Positions 43,468 through 51,187 of a stretch of DNA of 64,000 bases are shown one piece after another. Positions within the stretch are counted from its first letter, which is position 1. The number at the start of each line of letters is the position of its first letter. The translations under genes and the position numbers were made by a program. Source of the stretch: Bordetella genomosp. 11 (GTDB taxonomy: Bacteria > Pseudomonadota > Gammaproteobacteria > Burkholderiales > Burkholderiaceae_B); the NCBI RefSeq assembly GCF_002261215.1, contig NZ_NEVS01000004.1, positions 1,426,001-1,490,000 of the forward strand, given 5' to 3'. Below the pieces are notes generated by a model. It was given only the letters and a program-made list of their open reading frames with translations. It searched no databases and had not been told where the DNA came from.

Positions 43468-44358
43468 TTACGCCGCCAGGCGTTCGCCGATCTGTGTGCG
43501 GTACATCAGGCGACGGCTCGCGCTGTCGAAGGCATCGCGCTGGTGCATGGTGCAGCGGTTGTCCCAGAGGATGGCATCGCCCACCTGCCATACCTGCGTC
43601 CATCTGGCTTCCGGACGTGTGGCATGCGCCCACAGCGTATCCAGCAGGGCTTCGCTTTCTTCCAGCGGCAGTCCCACCAGATAGGCATTACGCCGGCGTC
43701 CCAGGAAAAGGCATTTTCGTCCGGTAACCGGATGCACCTTCACCACGGAATGGATGGCGCCGATCGTCTGCCGTGGGTCGTTCACCGCCACGTAGCCTTC
43801 ACGAAGTTCGCCCGTGCTGTTGATGCTGGCGTCGTGCACGCAGCGCAAACCCTCCACGCGGCGCTTGAGCTCCGGAGGCAGGTCATCGTAGGCCTTGTAC
43901 ATATTGACGAAACTGGTGCCGCCGCCGGAGGGCGGGATCTCGAGCGAGTACAGGCAGCTTGCCTTGGGCGGCACATCCTTGTAGGTCATGTCGGAATGCC
44001 ACTCGGCCTCGCCCGCACCGAGTCCGCCGATGGGCTTGCCGTCGACGACGATGTTGGAAATCACATTGATCTCCAACGGCAAGTCGTTGGTGCCGCCGCG
44101 CAGCGAGCCCTTGACGGGACGCTTGTCCAACGGACCTAGCGCGCTCGAGAACCTGATCAACTGCTCGCCCGTCAGGCCGGGGTTGCCGCGAAAGCGCAGG
44201 ACGAGATGGTCGGCCCAGGCCTGCTCTATGACGGCGAGCTGTTCTTCGGTGGGAGGCTGGCGCATGTCGTAGCCGACGATGTCGGCGCCCAGGGCTGCTC
44301 CTGTGGGAACCACGGATATCGTGCCATCCATGCGCGAGGGTTGTGCTTGGGCGCTCAT
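43468..44358 (-). CDS. TauD/TfdA-family Fe(II)/2-oxoglutarate dioxygenase
   Basis: A 296-residue non-heme iron dioxygenase. The iron triad is visible: His121 and Asp123 in EWHSDMTY and His272 in CTMHQRDAF. An arginine for 2-oxoglutarate follows at 283 or 287 (RRLMYRTQIG). Also typical are the N-terminal GADIVGYDMR and the VHPVTGRKCLFLGRRR segment. The family hydroxylates sulfonates, phenoxyacids, betaines or other small carboxylates, often releasing a side group. AGGAGACAGGC before the ATG supports the start. First gene of an operon with a Bug receptor and an enolase-superfamily enzyme, divergent from a LysR regulator. Together they suggest oxidative use of a carboxylate or betaine that I cannot name. 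Confidence 0.88.
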   Translation of the reverse strand: MSAQAQPSRMDGTISVVPTGAALGADIVGYDMRQPPTEEQLAVIEQAWADHLVLRFRGNPGLTGEQLIRFSSALGPLDKRPVKGSLRGGTNDLPLEINVISNIVVDGKPIGGLGAGEAEWHSDMTYKDVPPKASCLYSLEIPPSGGGTSFVNMYKAYDDLPPELKRRVEGLRCVHDASINSTGELREGYVAVNDPRQTIGAIHSVVKVHPVTGRKCLFLGRRRNAYLVGLPLEESEALLDTLWAHATRPEARWTQVWQVGDAILWDNRCTMHQRDAFDSASRRLMYRTQIGERLAA

Positions 44359-44452
44359 GCCTGTCTCCTGGAATGCGTCGTGGAAGGACACTGTAGTAAA
44401 GTCGTTTTGATTCGGGAATATTTATTTTTCTATATACCTATTCATTTAAATT

Positions 44453-45376
44453 ATGAGTGTCACGCTCAAGCAGTTGGATGCATTCCTGGCGGTCACGAGC
44501 ACATTGAGCTTCAGCAAGGCGGCCGCGCGCGTGCATCTGTCCCAGCCCGCGCTCAGCGCGAATATTCGCCGGCTGGAAGAGACGATAGGTGCCCGTCTGT
44601 TCGACCGCGATACGCGCACGGTGGCGCTGACGCCGGTCGGCACGGAATTCGTCGGGATCGCGCGCGGCCTCGTGGATAGCGTCGAGCACGGCCTGAGCCA
44701 TATCCGCCGCTACGCGACCGGCGAACGCGGCACGCTGTCGCTGGCAATGGCGCCGTCCCTGGCGGCCAGCTTCCTGCCGGATATCATCGGCGCATTCGCC
44801 GCGGCGCACCCGGAAGTCGAGTTGCGCCTTTACGATGTGCTTTCCGACGAGGCCATCGCCCTGGTGCGCGCCCGCGCCGTGGATCTCGCTTTCACACCGC
44901 GCCGGGACGATGCCGACGACCTGCTCCAGCGCGACGTGATGACGGACGACCTCGTCGTGCTATGCGCCCGGCGCCATGCCCTGGCGGCAAGACGTTCGGT
45001 CACTTGGGAAGACCTTATCGCGCATTCCCAGGTCGCGAAGAAGGGCGGCAGCGGTGTGCGCCACATCATCGACAAGGAATACCTCAAGCGCGGCCACTCC
45101 TTCGTGCCCGCGTACGAGGTCGAGAATGTGGCCACCATGATAGGTTTGATCGGCGCCGGATTGGGATACGGCGTGTTCCCACGGTCGACCACCGCGTCGT
45201 TCAACATGAAAGGGCTGGTGCGGGTACCGTTCGGGGCCCGCAGCCGTCCGCGGAGGCGGATCTGTGCCACCACGCTGAAGATGCGATCGCCCAATGCGGC
45301 GGCGGACAGCTTCGTGCGCCTGTGCCGCGAAAAAGCCAGGGAACTGTCTAGTGCCAATGACCGATGGAAAGGATGA
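44453..45376 (+). CDS. LysR-type regulator, divergent from the TauD operon
   Basis: A 307-residue LysR protein: helix-turn-helix at about 5-64 (TLKQLDAFLAVTSTLSFSKA, then HLSQPALSANIRRLEETIGA) and a periplasmic-binding-fold effector domain after residue 90 (GTLSLAMAPSLAASFLPDII and onward). The 94-bp gap to the TauD-like gene is AT-rich, which fits a shared divergent promoter. It probably activates the dioxygenase operon in response to its substrate. No clear ribosome-binding site precedes the ATG. Confidence 0.88.
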   Translation: MSVTLKQLDAFLAVTSTLSFSKAAARVHLSQPALSANIRRLEETIGARLFDRDTRTVALTPVGTEFVGIARGLVDSVEHGLSHIRRYATGERGTLSLAMAPSLAASFLPDIIGAFAAAHPEVELRLYDVLSDEAIALVRARAVDLAFTPRRDDADDLLQRDVMTDDLVVLCARRHALAARRSVTWEDLIAHSQVAKKGGSGVRHIIDKEYLKRGHSFVPAYEVENVATMIGLIGAGLGYGVFPRSTTASFNMKGLVRVPFGARSRPRRRICATTLKMRSPNAAADSFVRLCREKARELSSANDRWKG

Positions 45377-45526
45377 GGGGCGCCGTGCCAGGATGCTGCC
45401 GAAATGCAGTCCTGACAAAATGTAAAGCCACTCTGGCTGGATCCGCCTCTCAGCATCCCGATACGGCATGGCCGCCGCGTCGGCCCGGCGGCATCGACCG
45501 GTGTCGCGAGAGGAAGCGCGCGCATC

Positions 45527-46546
45527 ATGCAAGAAGAAAACATAGAGTCCCTGCGGGCCATCGGCGGTTCGACGGCAGGCGTGGCAGCCGGCAGGCCCGC
45601 GAACGTACGCGTCCGCTCGGTGGCACGGTTTCTTCTTATGGCGGCGACCGTCTGGGTGGTGCTGGACTGGTGCTACCTGGCTTTTCCCCTGATCCGGCCT
45701 GGCGCCGATATCGTGCTGGAAGCCAAGTTCCAGTCGCTTGCGAAGGCCCGCCTGTTCTCTTCTGGGGATCGCTGGCGCATCCTGGTATTCGGCAACAGCA
45801 AGACCCTGGCGGGATTCCGGCCGGAGGAATTCGACGCCCATTTCCAGACGGGAGTGCGCTCATACAACCTGGGCCTGCCCGGCGACGCCCGCATCCTGCC
45901 CATCCTGCAGGCAACGCTGGCGGCGGGCAATGTGCCGACGCACGTGTTCCTGACCATCCCGTGGGACGACAAACCCAAGCCGACGCTGCTGGATCACCTG
46001 CGCGACGACGAGACCATCCTTTATACCTTGGTCCCGTTCCGCGATCTGCCGCGCGACCTGACGGTATTCGTGGCCACCAGCCATTTCCGGTTTCGCCAGC
46101 GCTACGAGGAAGGCCGGCACGAGCGGGACAAGATGCTGGCGCAGCGCGGGTGGTATTTCATCAGCGGACAAAGCTTTTTCCCCAGCGGGGAACTGCCCGA
46201 CGACTACGCCATCGCCACGGATCGGCCCGGTGAGTTCATCCCGCGCGCCATACCGGGCAAATCCTTCGTGCTCGACGAACTGGCCCGACTCTCCAGGCAA
46301 TATGGGTTTAACGTGATCCTTGTTCCCGGCAATATGCGGGAACACGCCCAGGCGGCCGCGCCGGCGGCGGATGCCTCCCGCGACGCGGTGGTTGCCGGCC
46401 ATCCCGGCATGCGCATCATCGGACCGGACTATTGGGTGTATCCCCCCAGGGATTACTCCGACGCCGTGCACCTGAACCCCGTTGGCGCCACGTCCTATAC
46501 CCGCGACCTGGCGCGCCTGGTCGCCGAATCCGGGGTGCTGCACTGA
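45527..46546 (+). CDS. Membrane-anchored SGNH-hydrolase-like acyl-transfer partner
   Basis: A 339-residue protein with one N-terminal membrane helix (about 32-53, VARFLLMAATVWVVLDWCYL) and an outer domain that looks like an SGNH hydrolase. ILVFGNSKTLAGF puts a Ser at 91 in the block-I position. Near the C-terminus SDAVHLNPVGA gives the Asp312-x-x-His315 pair of block V. The next gene encodes an MBOAT O-acyltransferase and starts on the last base of this stop codon. The pair therefore resembles AlgI/AlgJ- or DltB/DltD-type export of acyl groups. It probably transfers an acetyl or other acyl group to a periplasmic glycan or protein. No polysaccharide genes are near, so the acceptor is unknown. 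Confidence 0.75.
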   Translation: MQEENIESLRAIGGSTAGVAAGRPANVRVRSVARFLLMAATVWVVLDWCYLAFPLIRPGADIVLEAKFQSLAKARLFSSGDRWRILVFGNSKTLAGFRPEEFDAHFQTGVRSYNLGLPGDARILPILQATLAAGNVPTHVFLTIPWDDKPKPTLLDHLRDDETILYTLVPFRDLPRDLTVFVATSHFRFRQRYEEGRHERDKMLAQRGWYFISGQSFFPSGELPDDYAIATDRPGEFIPRAIPGKSFVLDELARLSRQYGFNVILVPGNMREHAQAAAPAADASRDAVVAGHPGMRIIGPDYWVYPPRDYSDAVHLNPVGATSYTRDLARLVAESGVLH

Positions 46547-47985
46547 TGCTATTCAATTCCTTCGAATTCTTTGCCTTCTTCATCGTCTTCCTGGCGGTGT
46601 ACTTCTCGGTGCCGGCGCGGCGACAGCCGCTGGTGCTGCTGGCGGCAAGCTACCTGTTCTACATGGGATGGCGTCCTTCCTTCGCCATCCTGCTAGCCTT
46701 TACCACCGTCGTCGATTTCACGACGGCCCTCGCGATGGAGCGGGCGCGCAGCCAGAGCATCCGCCGGCTGGCCATGATCGCGGCGCTGGCCATCAATCTC
46801 GGCATCCTGGGCACGGTCAAATACCTGGATTTCCTGATCTCGAATATCGTGGGCGTCACCGGATTCTTCGGCATCGAGATTCCGTCCTATGCCCTGGGGC
46901 TTATCCTGCCGGTGGGGATCTCCTTCTACACCTTCCAGTCCGTCGGCTACACCCTGGATGTCTACAACCGCCGCATCCCGGCGGAAAAGAACTTCATCAC
47001 GTATGCGCAGTATGTGTCGTTCTTTCCCCAGCTGGTGGCCGGGCCCATCGAGCGTGGCGCGCACATGCTGCCGCAGTTCCGGCGCACGCATTTTTTTCGC
47101 TACGACAACCTGGTCAGCGGCGGCTGGCTGATCGGCTACGGCCTGTTCAAAAAGATGTGCATCGCCGACGTCATTTCGCCCTTCGTGGCGGGTGTGTACG
47201 GGGATCCCGACGCTTACACGGGCGGATACCACGCGTTGGCCGCGGTGCTGTTCGCGGTGCAGATCTACTGCGATTTCTCCGGCTACTCGGATATCGCCCG
47301 GGGGGCCGCCCGCATCATGGATTGCGAGCTGATGGTGAACTTCAGGCAGCCGTATTTTTCATCGACCCTGACGGACTTCTGGCGGCGCTGGCATATCTCG
47401 CTGTCCTCGTGGTTCCGCGACTACCTGTATATGCCGCTGGGCGGCAGCCGGGGCGGCGACCGGGTCGCGGCGCGCAATGTCGTTGTCGTCTTCGTGGTCA
47501 GCGGCATCTGGCACGGGGCGGCATGGACCTTCGTCATCTGGGGGGCGTTGCATGGCCTCGGGCTGGTGGTGGAGCGCTGGTTCCGCGATAGGCCGCTGAA
47601 ACAGCGCCTGGCTCAAGCGCTGCCCGGACTGACGCCGGCACTGGCTCGGGCCTGGACGCTGCTGCTGGTACTGGCGGGGTGGATATTCTTTCGCGCCGGT
47701 TCGCTGCACGACGCGCTGCGGATTTTCGGCCGGCTGGGTACCTTTGGGGCCTTTTCGTATGGCACCTTCAATACGCTGGGGCTATCGGCCTTCCAGAGCC
47801 TGGCCCTGGTCATGTCGCTGGTCCTGTTGTTCGCCATCGATTTCCATCTGGCTTATCGGCCGGAACGCCTGTCCAGGCTGGCCCGCACGGGGCCGCTGAA
47901 CACTGTGGCCGGCGTCGGCCTGGCGTACTACATCCTGCTGTTCGGCGTGTTCGGCAGGACCGAGTTCATTTACTTCCAGTTCTGA
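46546..47985 (+). CDS. MBOAT-family membrane O-acyltransferase
   Basis: A 479-residue multi-pass membrane protein of the AlgI/DltB type. Landmarks: the start MLFNSFEFFAFFIVFLAVYF, SYLFYMGWRPSFAILLAFTT, LPVGISFYTFQSVGYTLDVY, FFPQLVAGPIERG, YCDFSGYSDIARGAARIM and FRDYLYMPLGGSRGG. The catalytic histidine region is SGIWHGAAWTFVIWGALHG (His323 and His336). It moves acyl groups from a cytoplasmic donor across the membrane for the SGNH-like partner encoded just upstream (1-bp stop/start overlap). A longer upstream frame is ruled out by that overlap and the conserved start. Confidence 0.9.
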   Translation: MLFNSFEFFAFFIVFLAVYFSVPARRQPLVLLAASYLFYMGWRPSFAILLAFTTVVDFTTALAMERARSQSIRRLAMIAALAINLGILGTVKYLDFLISNIVGVTGFFGIEIPSYALGLILPVGISFYTFQSVGYTLDVYNRRIPAEKNFITYAQYVSFFPQLVAGPIERGAHMLPQFRRTHFFRYDNLVSGGWLIGYGLFKKMCIADVISPFVAGVYGDPDAYTGGYHALAAVLFAVQIYCDFSGYSDIARGAARIMDCELMVNFRQPYFSSTLTDFWRRWHISLSSWFRDYLYMPLGGSRGGDRVAARNVVVVFVVSGIWHGAAWTFVIWGALHGLGLVVERWFRDRPLKQRLAQALPGLTPALARAWTLLLVLAGWIFFRAGSLHDALRIFGRLGTFGAFSYGTFNTLGLSAFQSLALVMSLVLLFAIDFHLAYRPERLSRLARTGPLNTVAGVGLAYYILLFGVFGRTEFIYFQF

Positions 47986-48033
47986 AGCGCCGGTCCAATT
48001 GCTATCATCGCGGCACCGTCAACGGAGCCCGTC

Positions 48034-48924
48034 ATGGACCGCCGCCGCCTCGAATGCTTTCTGGCCCTGGCCGAGGAGCTGCATTTCCATCGCGCAGCGG
48101 TGCGCTGCCACATGACCCAGCCGGCACTCAGCCAGCAATTGCGCGCGCTGGAGGAGCAGCTTCAGGTCCAATTGGTGTACCGCAGCAAACGCCACGTATC
48201 GCTGACGCGCGCGGGCGAAGTTTTTCTCGATGAGGTCCGCAAGATCCTGCGCACGATGGATGTGGCGGTCGACGTGGCCCGCCGCACCGAGAAGGGCGAA
48301 ATCGGCCAGTTGACGATCGGCGTCACTGCCCCGGCCCTGTACATCGTGTTCCCCGAAATCGTACGCGAGTTCAATCGCCGCCTGCCGGACGTGGGCATGG
48401 TCGTGCACGACATGACGACGGCCGAACAGGAGCAGGCATTGCGCAACCGCACCATACAGCTGGGCCTGGTGCATCCGCCACTGGAAGACGCGGCGCTGTC
48501 CTGCCAGACCATCGCGACCACGGCATTCAACATCGTGCTGTCGGACCGCAACCCGCTGGCCCGGCGCAGGCGGCTGGCGTTGCGGGATCTGGCCAATGAG
48601 CAATTCATCATCTTTCCCCGCACCATCGGGCCGCAGCTGTACGACCATATCATCAGCCTGTGCCAGGGGGAGGGATTCAGTCCCAAGGTCATCCTGGAAA
48701 CCACGCCGGCACAGTCCATCATCGCCATGGCCGCGGCGGATTTCGGTATCGGTTTTATCGCATCGGAACACCAGATGCTGGCGCGTCCCGGCGTGGTGTT
48801 TCGCAAGCTGTCCGGTGTGATGCCTTATCTCTCGCTGGGCGTGGCGTACGATGCCGGCGACGTTTCGCCTGCGATGAAAGTGTTCCTGGAGATTGCGCAG
48901 CGGGTGGGGCGGCAGGTGCGGTAG
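48034..48924 (+). CDS. LysR-type regulator
   Basis: A 296-residue LysR protein with helix-turn-helix at about 1-60 (MDRRRLECFLALAEELHFHR, then HMTQPALSQQLRALEEQLQV) and an effector domain from about 90 (IGQLTIGVTAPALYIVFPEI to the end). The set resembles regulators of aromatic or hydroxy-acid catabolism. CGGAG lies eight bases before the ATG. The next co-directional genes, from 49938, form a sugar-acid operon it might control, but a 1-kb repeat region separates them and no divergent target exists. Confidence 0.85.
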   Translation: MDRRRLECFLALAEELHFHRAAVRCHMTQPALSQQLRALEEQLQVQLVYRSKRHVSLTRAGEVFLDEVRKILRTMDVAVDVARRTEKGEIGQLTIGVTAPALYIVFPEIVREFNRRLPDVGMVVHDMTTAEQEQALRNRTIQLGLVHPPLEDAALSCQTIATTAFNIVLSDRNPLARRRRLALRDLANEQFIIFPRTIGPQLYDHIISLCQGEGFSPKVILETTPAQSIIAMAAADFGIGFIASEHQMLARPGVVFRKLSGVMPYLSLGVAYDAGDVSPAMKVFLEIAQRVGRQVR

Positions 48925-48966
48925 GTTTCCGGGTTGATGTTATCCGGCCAGGGGAGTTCTTTTCCC

Positions 48967-49325
48967 GTCCGGCGGGGGAGATGGCTGTCGGCGCCGGCCC
49001 GATCGGGCGGTCCGGGGCCGCCGCCCCGGACTGCGACATCGCTCGTCTCGTTCGGCGGCCGTTCACTGCAGGTTTTCTTCTGAGCGGCGTCCGCGGCACG
49101 CCTGCCTTCGACATCCGCTCGTCCGCCCTCAACGGGCCGTCGCCGACAGCCATCTCCCCCGCCGGACTGCACTGTCTCTCAATCGCCGCCGCTGGGACGG
49201 GTGGGGTTCTTGCGCTACGTGGGTTGGGTTTCCGACCGATGGAAGGCCTTGTGATGCCCGCCGATCCGGAGCCGCCCAGCGCGGCCCCGGATCGGCTACG
49301 CGCCGGTTGCATGCCATGGGCATCC
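48967..49325 (+). repeat. Structured repeat, left copy
   Basis: The first 201 bp (48967-49167) are closed by perfect 27-bp terminal inverted repeats that start GTCCGGCGGGGG. Inside is a 9-bp hairpin (GTCCGGGGC with GCCCCGGAC, 49010-49031). Next comes a block at 49204-49245 that is repeated perfectly in inverse in the right copy. Last is a 9-bp stem, CCGATCCGG (49261-49269) with CCGGATCGG (49287-49295), around the loop segment GCCGCCCAGCGCGGC. The right end is approximate. The unit could be a MITE-like element, a palindromic intergenic repeat or a structured RNA. No transposase is encoded. Confidence 0.75.
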
Positions 49326-49399
49326 CGGTGCGGAGAGGGCGCCGCATGAGTAGAGCCGGTGGTATGCGAAGTCCGGTTCAGCAAGTCCCTGCAAACAAC

Positions 49400-49753
49400 A
49401 CCCGTGGCATCCACCCACCACGTAGGCGCTTCGTGGCCGCGCTGGGCGGCCGCGAAGCGACGGGCATCAAAAATCTTCCATCGGTCGGAAACCCAACCCA
49501 CGTAGCGCAAGAACCCAATCCGCCCCAGCAACCGTGCCTGTAAGACACCGGAGTCCGGCGGGGGTGGTGCGTGCCGGCGCCGGCCCGTTGAGGGCGGACG
49601 AGCGGAAGTCGAAGGCAGGCGTGCCGCGGGTGCCATCCGGAAGAAAACTTGCAGTGAACGGCCGCCGAACGAGACGAGCGATGTCGCAGTCCGGGGCGGC
49701 GGCCCCGGACCGCCCGATCGGGCCGGCGCCGGCACGCACCACCCCCGCCGGAC
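49400..49753 (-). repeat. Structured repeat, right copy (inverted)
   Basis: The mirror image of the left copy. The outer 201-bp unit (49553-49753) has the same length and the same GTCCGGCGGGGG ends, but bases 13-23 of its 27-bp terminal repeats differ. Both ends differ in the matching way, so pairing is perfect in each copy. The 42-bp block at 49475-49516 is an exact reverse complement of 49204-49245. The inner hairpin also differs in stem sequence (CGCTTCG at 49427-49433 with CGAAGCG at 49453-49459) around the same loop. The left end is approximate. Confidence 0.75.
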
Positions 49754-49937
49754 GGCTCAAGAAAAAAAGGCCAGCAGCAAAGAGGCCCAACAACAAACCC
49801 CACCCCCGGCACGCATCCCAAGCCACCACCCACTGATAAGAAAAACTACTCAGTAGAGTCAAAAAAAGAATTGGAGCTTTTCGACGTCAAATCCTATCGT
49901 CTCCAGCATTACACCCATAACGCAGGAGACATAAGCG

Positions 49938-51152
49938 ATGACGCCCTTGCAGGCCGCCGCGCCCGAATCCGGGCCGCCCATCAAAATCGTCAGCGTGCGC
50001 ACCATCGTCGTCAACGCCGAAATGCGCAACTGGATCTTCGTCAAGGTCCAGACCGACCAGGACGGCCTCTACGGCTGGGGCGAAGCCAGTTTGAACTGGA
50101 AAACCCGCGCCGTCACCGGCACGGTCGAAGACCTCGAACCCCTCTTGATCGGCCGCGATCCGCGCGACATCGAACAATGCCTGCGCGCCATGCACAAGCA
50201 TAGCTACTACAAGCTTGGCATCATCGGCGTCACCGCCATCAGCGGCATCGAGCATGCCCTATGGGACATCTACGCCAAAAGCCTCAATGTACCTGTCTGG
50301 CGCCTCCTCGGTGGCCGCGTGCGCGACAAAGTGCGGCTTTACACCCACCTCGGCCTGGGCGACATGAAATCCGTCTACGAAACCTTCGACCACGGCAAAC
50401 TGCGCGATAGTGCCCTGCAGGTCGTCGAGAAAGGCTACGACGCCCTCAAAGTCGTATTCATTCCCTATGGAAATCACGTATCTTCCATCGCCGCGCAAAA
50501 GCACGTCGGCAAACTGATGGAAACCGTGCGCAACGCCGTAGGCGACGGCGTCGACATTATGGTCGACTTCCATGGACGTCCCGGCTCCATCGCCGCGTCC
50601 CTTGGGTTTATCCAGGAACTCGCCCCGTACCGACCCATGTTCTGCGAGGAACCCGTGCAGCCTGGCGACACCGCGGCGCTGCGTGAAATCGCGCTACGGG
50701 CCCCGTGTCCCATCGCCTCTGGCGAACGCCTGGTCGGCCTGAACGAATTCATGCCCGTACTGACCGGCAAGGCCGTGCACGTGGCCCAGCCGGACCTGAA
50801 CCACACCGGCGGCCTGCTCGAAGGCAAACGTATCGCCGCCGTCGCCGAAGCGGAGCTGATCGGCATCGCGCCGCACAACCCGAACGGCCCGATCGCCGGG
50901 GTGGCGGCGCTGCATTACGACGTCTCCACGCCCAACTTCCTGATCCAGGAGGAAATGAGCGGCGCCGTCCCCTGGTACGACGATGTCGTGCGCACCCCGC
51001 TCAAGCGGGTCGGCAGCTACTGGGAGGTACCGACCGCGCCGGGCCTGGGCGTGGAGATCGACGAAGCGGAAGCGGCCAAGCATCCCTTCAGGCAGGAGGT
51101 CATGCACGCCACGGGCGCCGTGCTGGACGACGGCACCATCGTGGAGTGGTAG
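49938..51152 (+). CDS. Enolase-superfamily sugar-acid dehydratase (galactonate-dehydratase-like)
   Basis: A 404-residue mandelate-racemase-subgroup enzyme resembling D-galactonate dehydratase. Active-site landmarks: MVDFHGR (Asp210, His212), CEEPV (Glu237/238), SGERL (Glu263) and the late histidine in IAPHNPNGPIAG (His313). Also typical are the N-terminal GLYGWGEAS and WDIYAKSLNVPVWRLLGG. It would dehydrate a sugar acid to a 2-keto-3-deoxy acid using Mg2+. AGGAGA lies eight bases before the ATG. First gene of a five-gene operon with a maleylacetate-reductase-like enzyme, a TRAP transporter and a 2-hydroxyacid dehydrogenase. Galactonate itself is only one possible substrate. Confidence 0.85.
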   Translation: MTPLQAAAPESGPPIKIVSVRTIVVNAEMRNWIFVKVQTDQDGLYGWGEASLNWKTRAVTGTVEDLEPLLIGRDPRDIEQCLRAMHKHSYYKLGIIGVTAISGIEHALWDIYAKSLNVPVWRLLGGRVRDKVRLYTHLGLGDMKSVYETFDHGKLRDSALQVVEKGYDALKVVFIPYGNHVSSIAAQKHVGKLMETVRNAVGDGVDIMVDFHGRPGSIAASLGFIQELAPYRPMFCEEPVQPGDTAALREIALRAPCPIASGERLVGLNEFMPVLTGKAVHVAQPDLNHTGGLLEGKRIAAVAEAELIGIAPHNPNGPIAGVAALHYDVSTPNFLIQEEMSGAVPWYDDVVRTPLKRVGSYWEVPTAPGLGVEIDEAEAAKHPFRQEVMHATGAVLDDGTIVEW

Positions 51153-51187
51153 GCAGCGCCCCGAATCCTCGTAAAACTGGACAGAGC

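Larger units (their letters stand above)
48925..49937. other. Gene-free 1-kb region made mostly of two inverted repeats
   Basis: No supported gene lies between the LysR gene and the dehydratase operon. Two large inverted copies of a structured repeat fill about 48967-49325 and 49400-49753. The last 180 bp are A-rich (AAGAAAAAAAGG near 49760, AAAAAAAG near 49860). They probably hold the promoter of the downstream operon. Confidence 0.7.

Noticed and set aside
48660..49349. Possible protein frames in the repeat region, similar between the two inverted copies (shared APDCDIARLVRRPF and VLALRGLGFRPME; the second frame is on the minus strand at 49467-49862)
   Set aside because: The similarity follows from the nucleotide repeat itself. 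Starts are inside the LysR gene or lack ribosome-binding sites, and the covarying stems argue for structure, not coding.
50705..51187. A long N-terminal extension of the maleylacetate-reductase-like protein
   Set aside because: It overlaps the dehydratase gene in another frame; homology begins only at the ATG at 51188.
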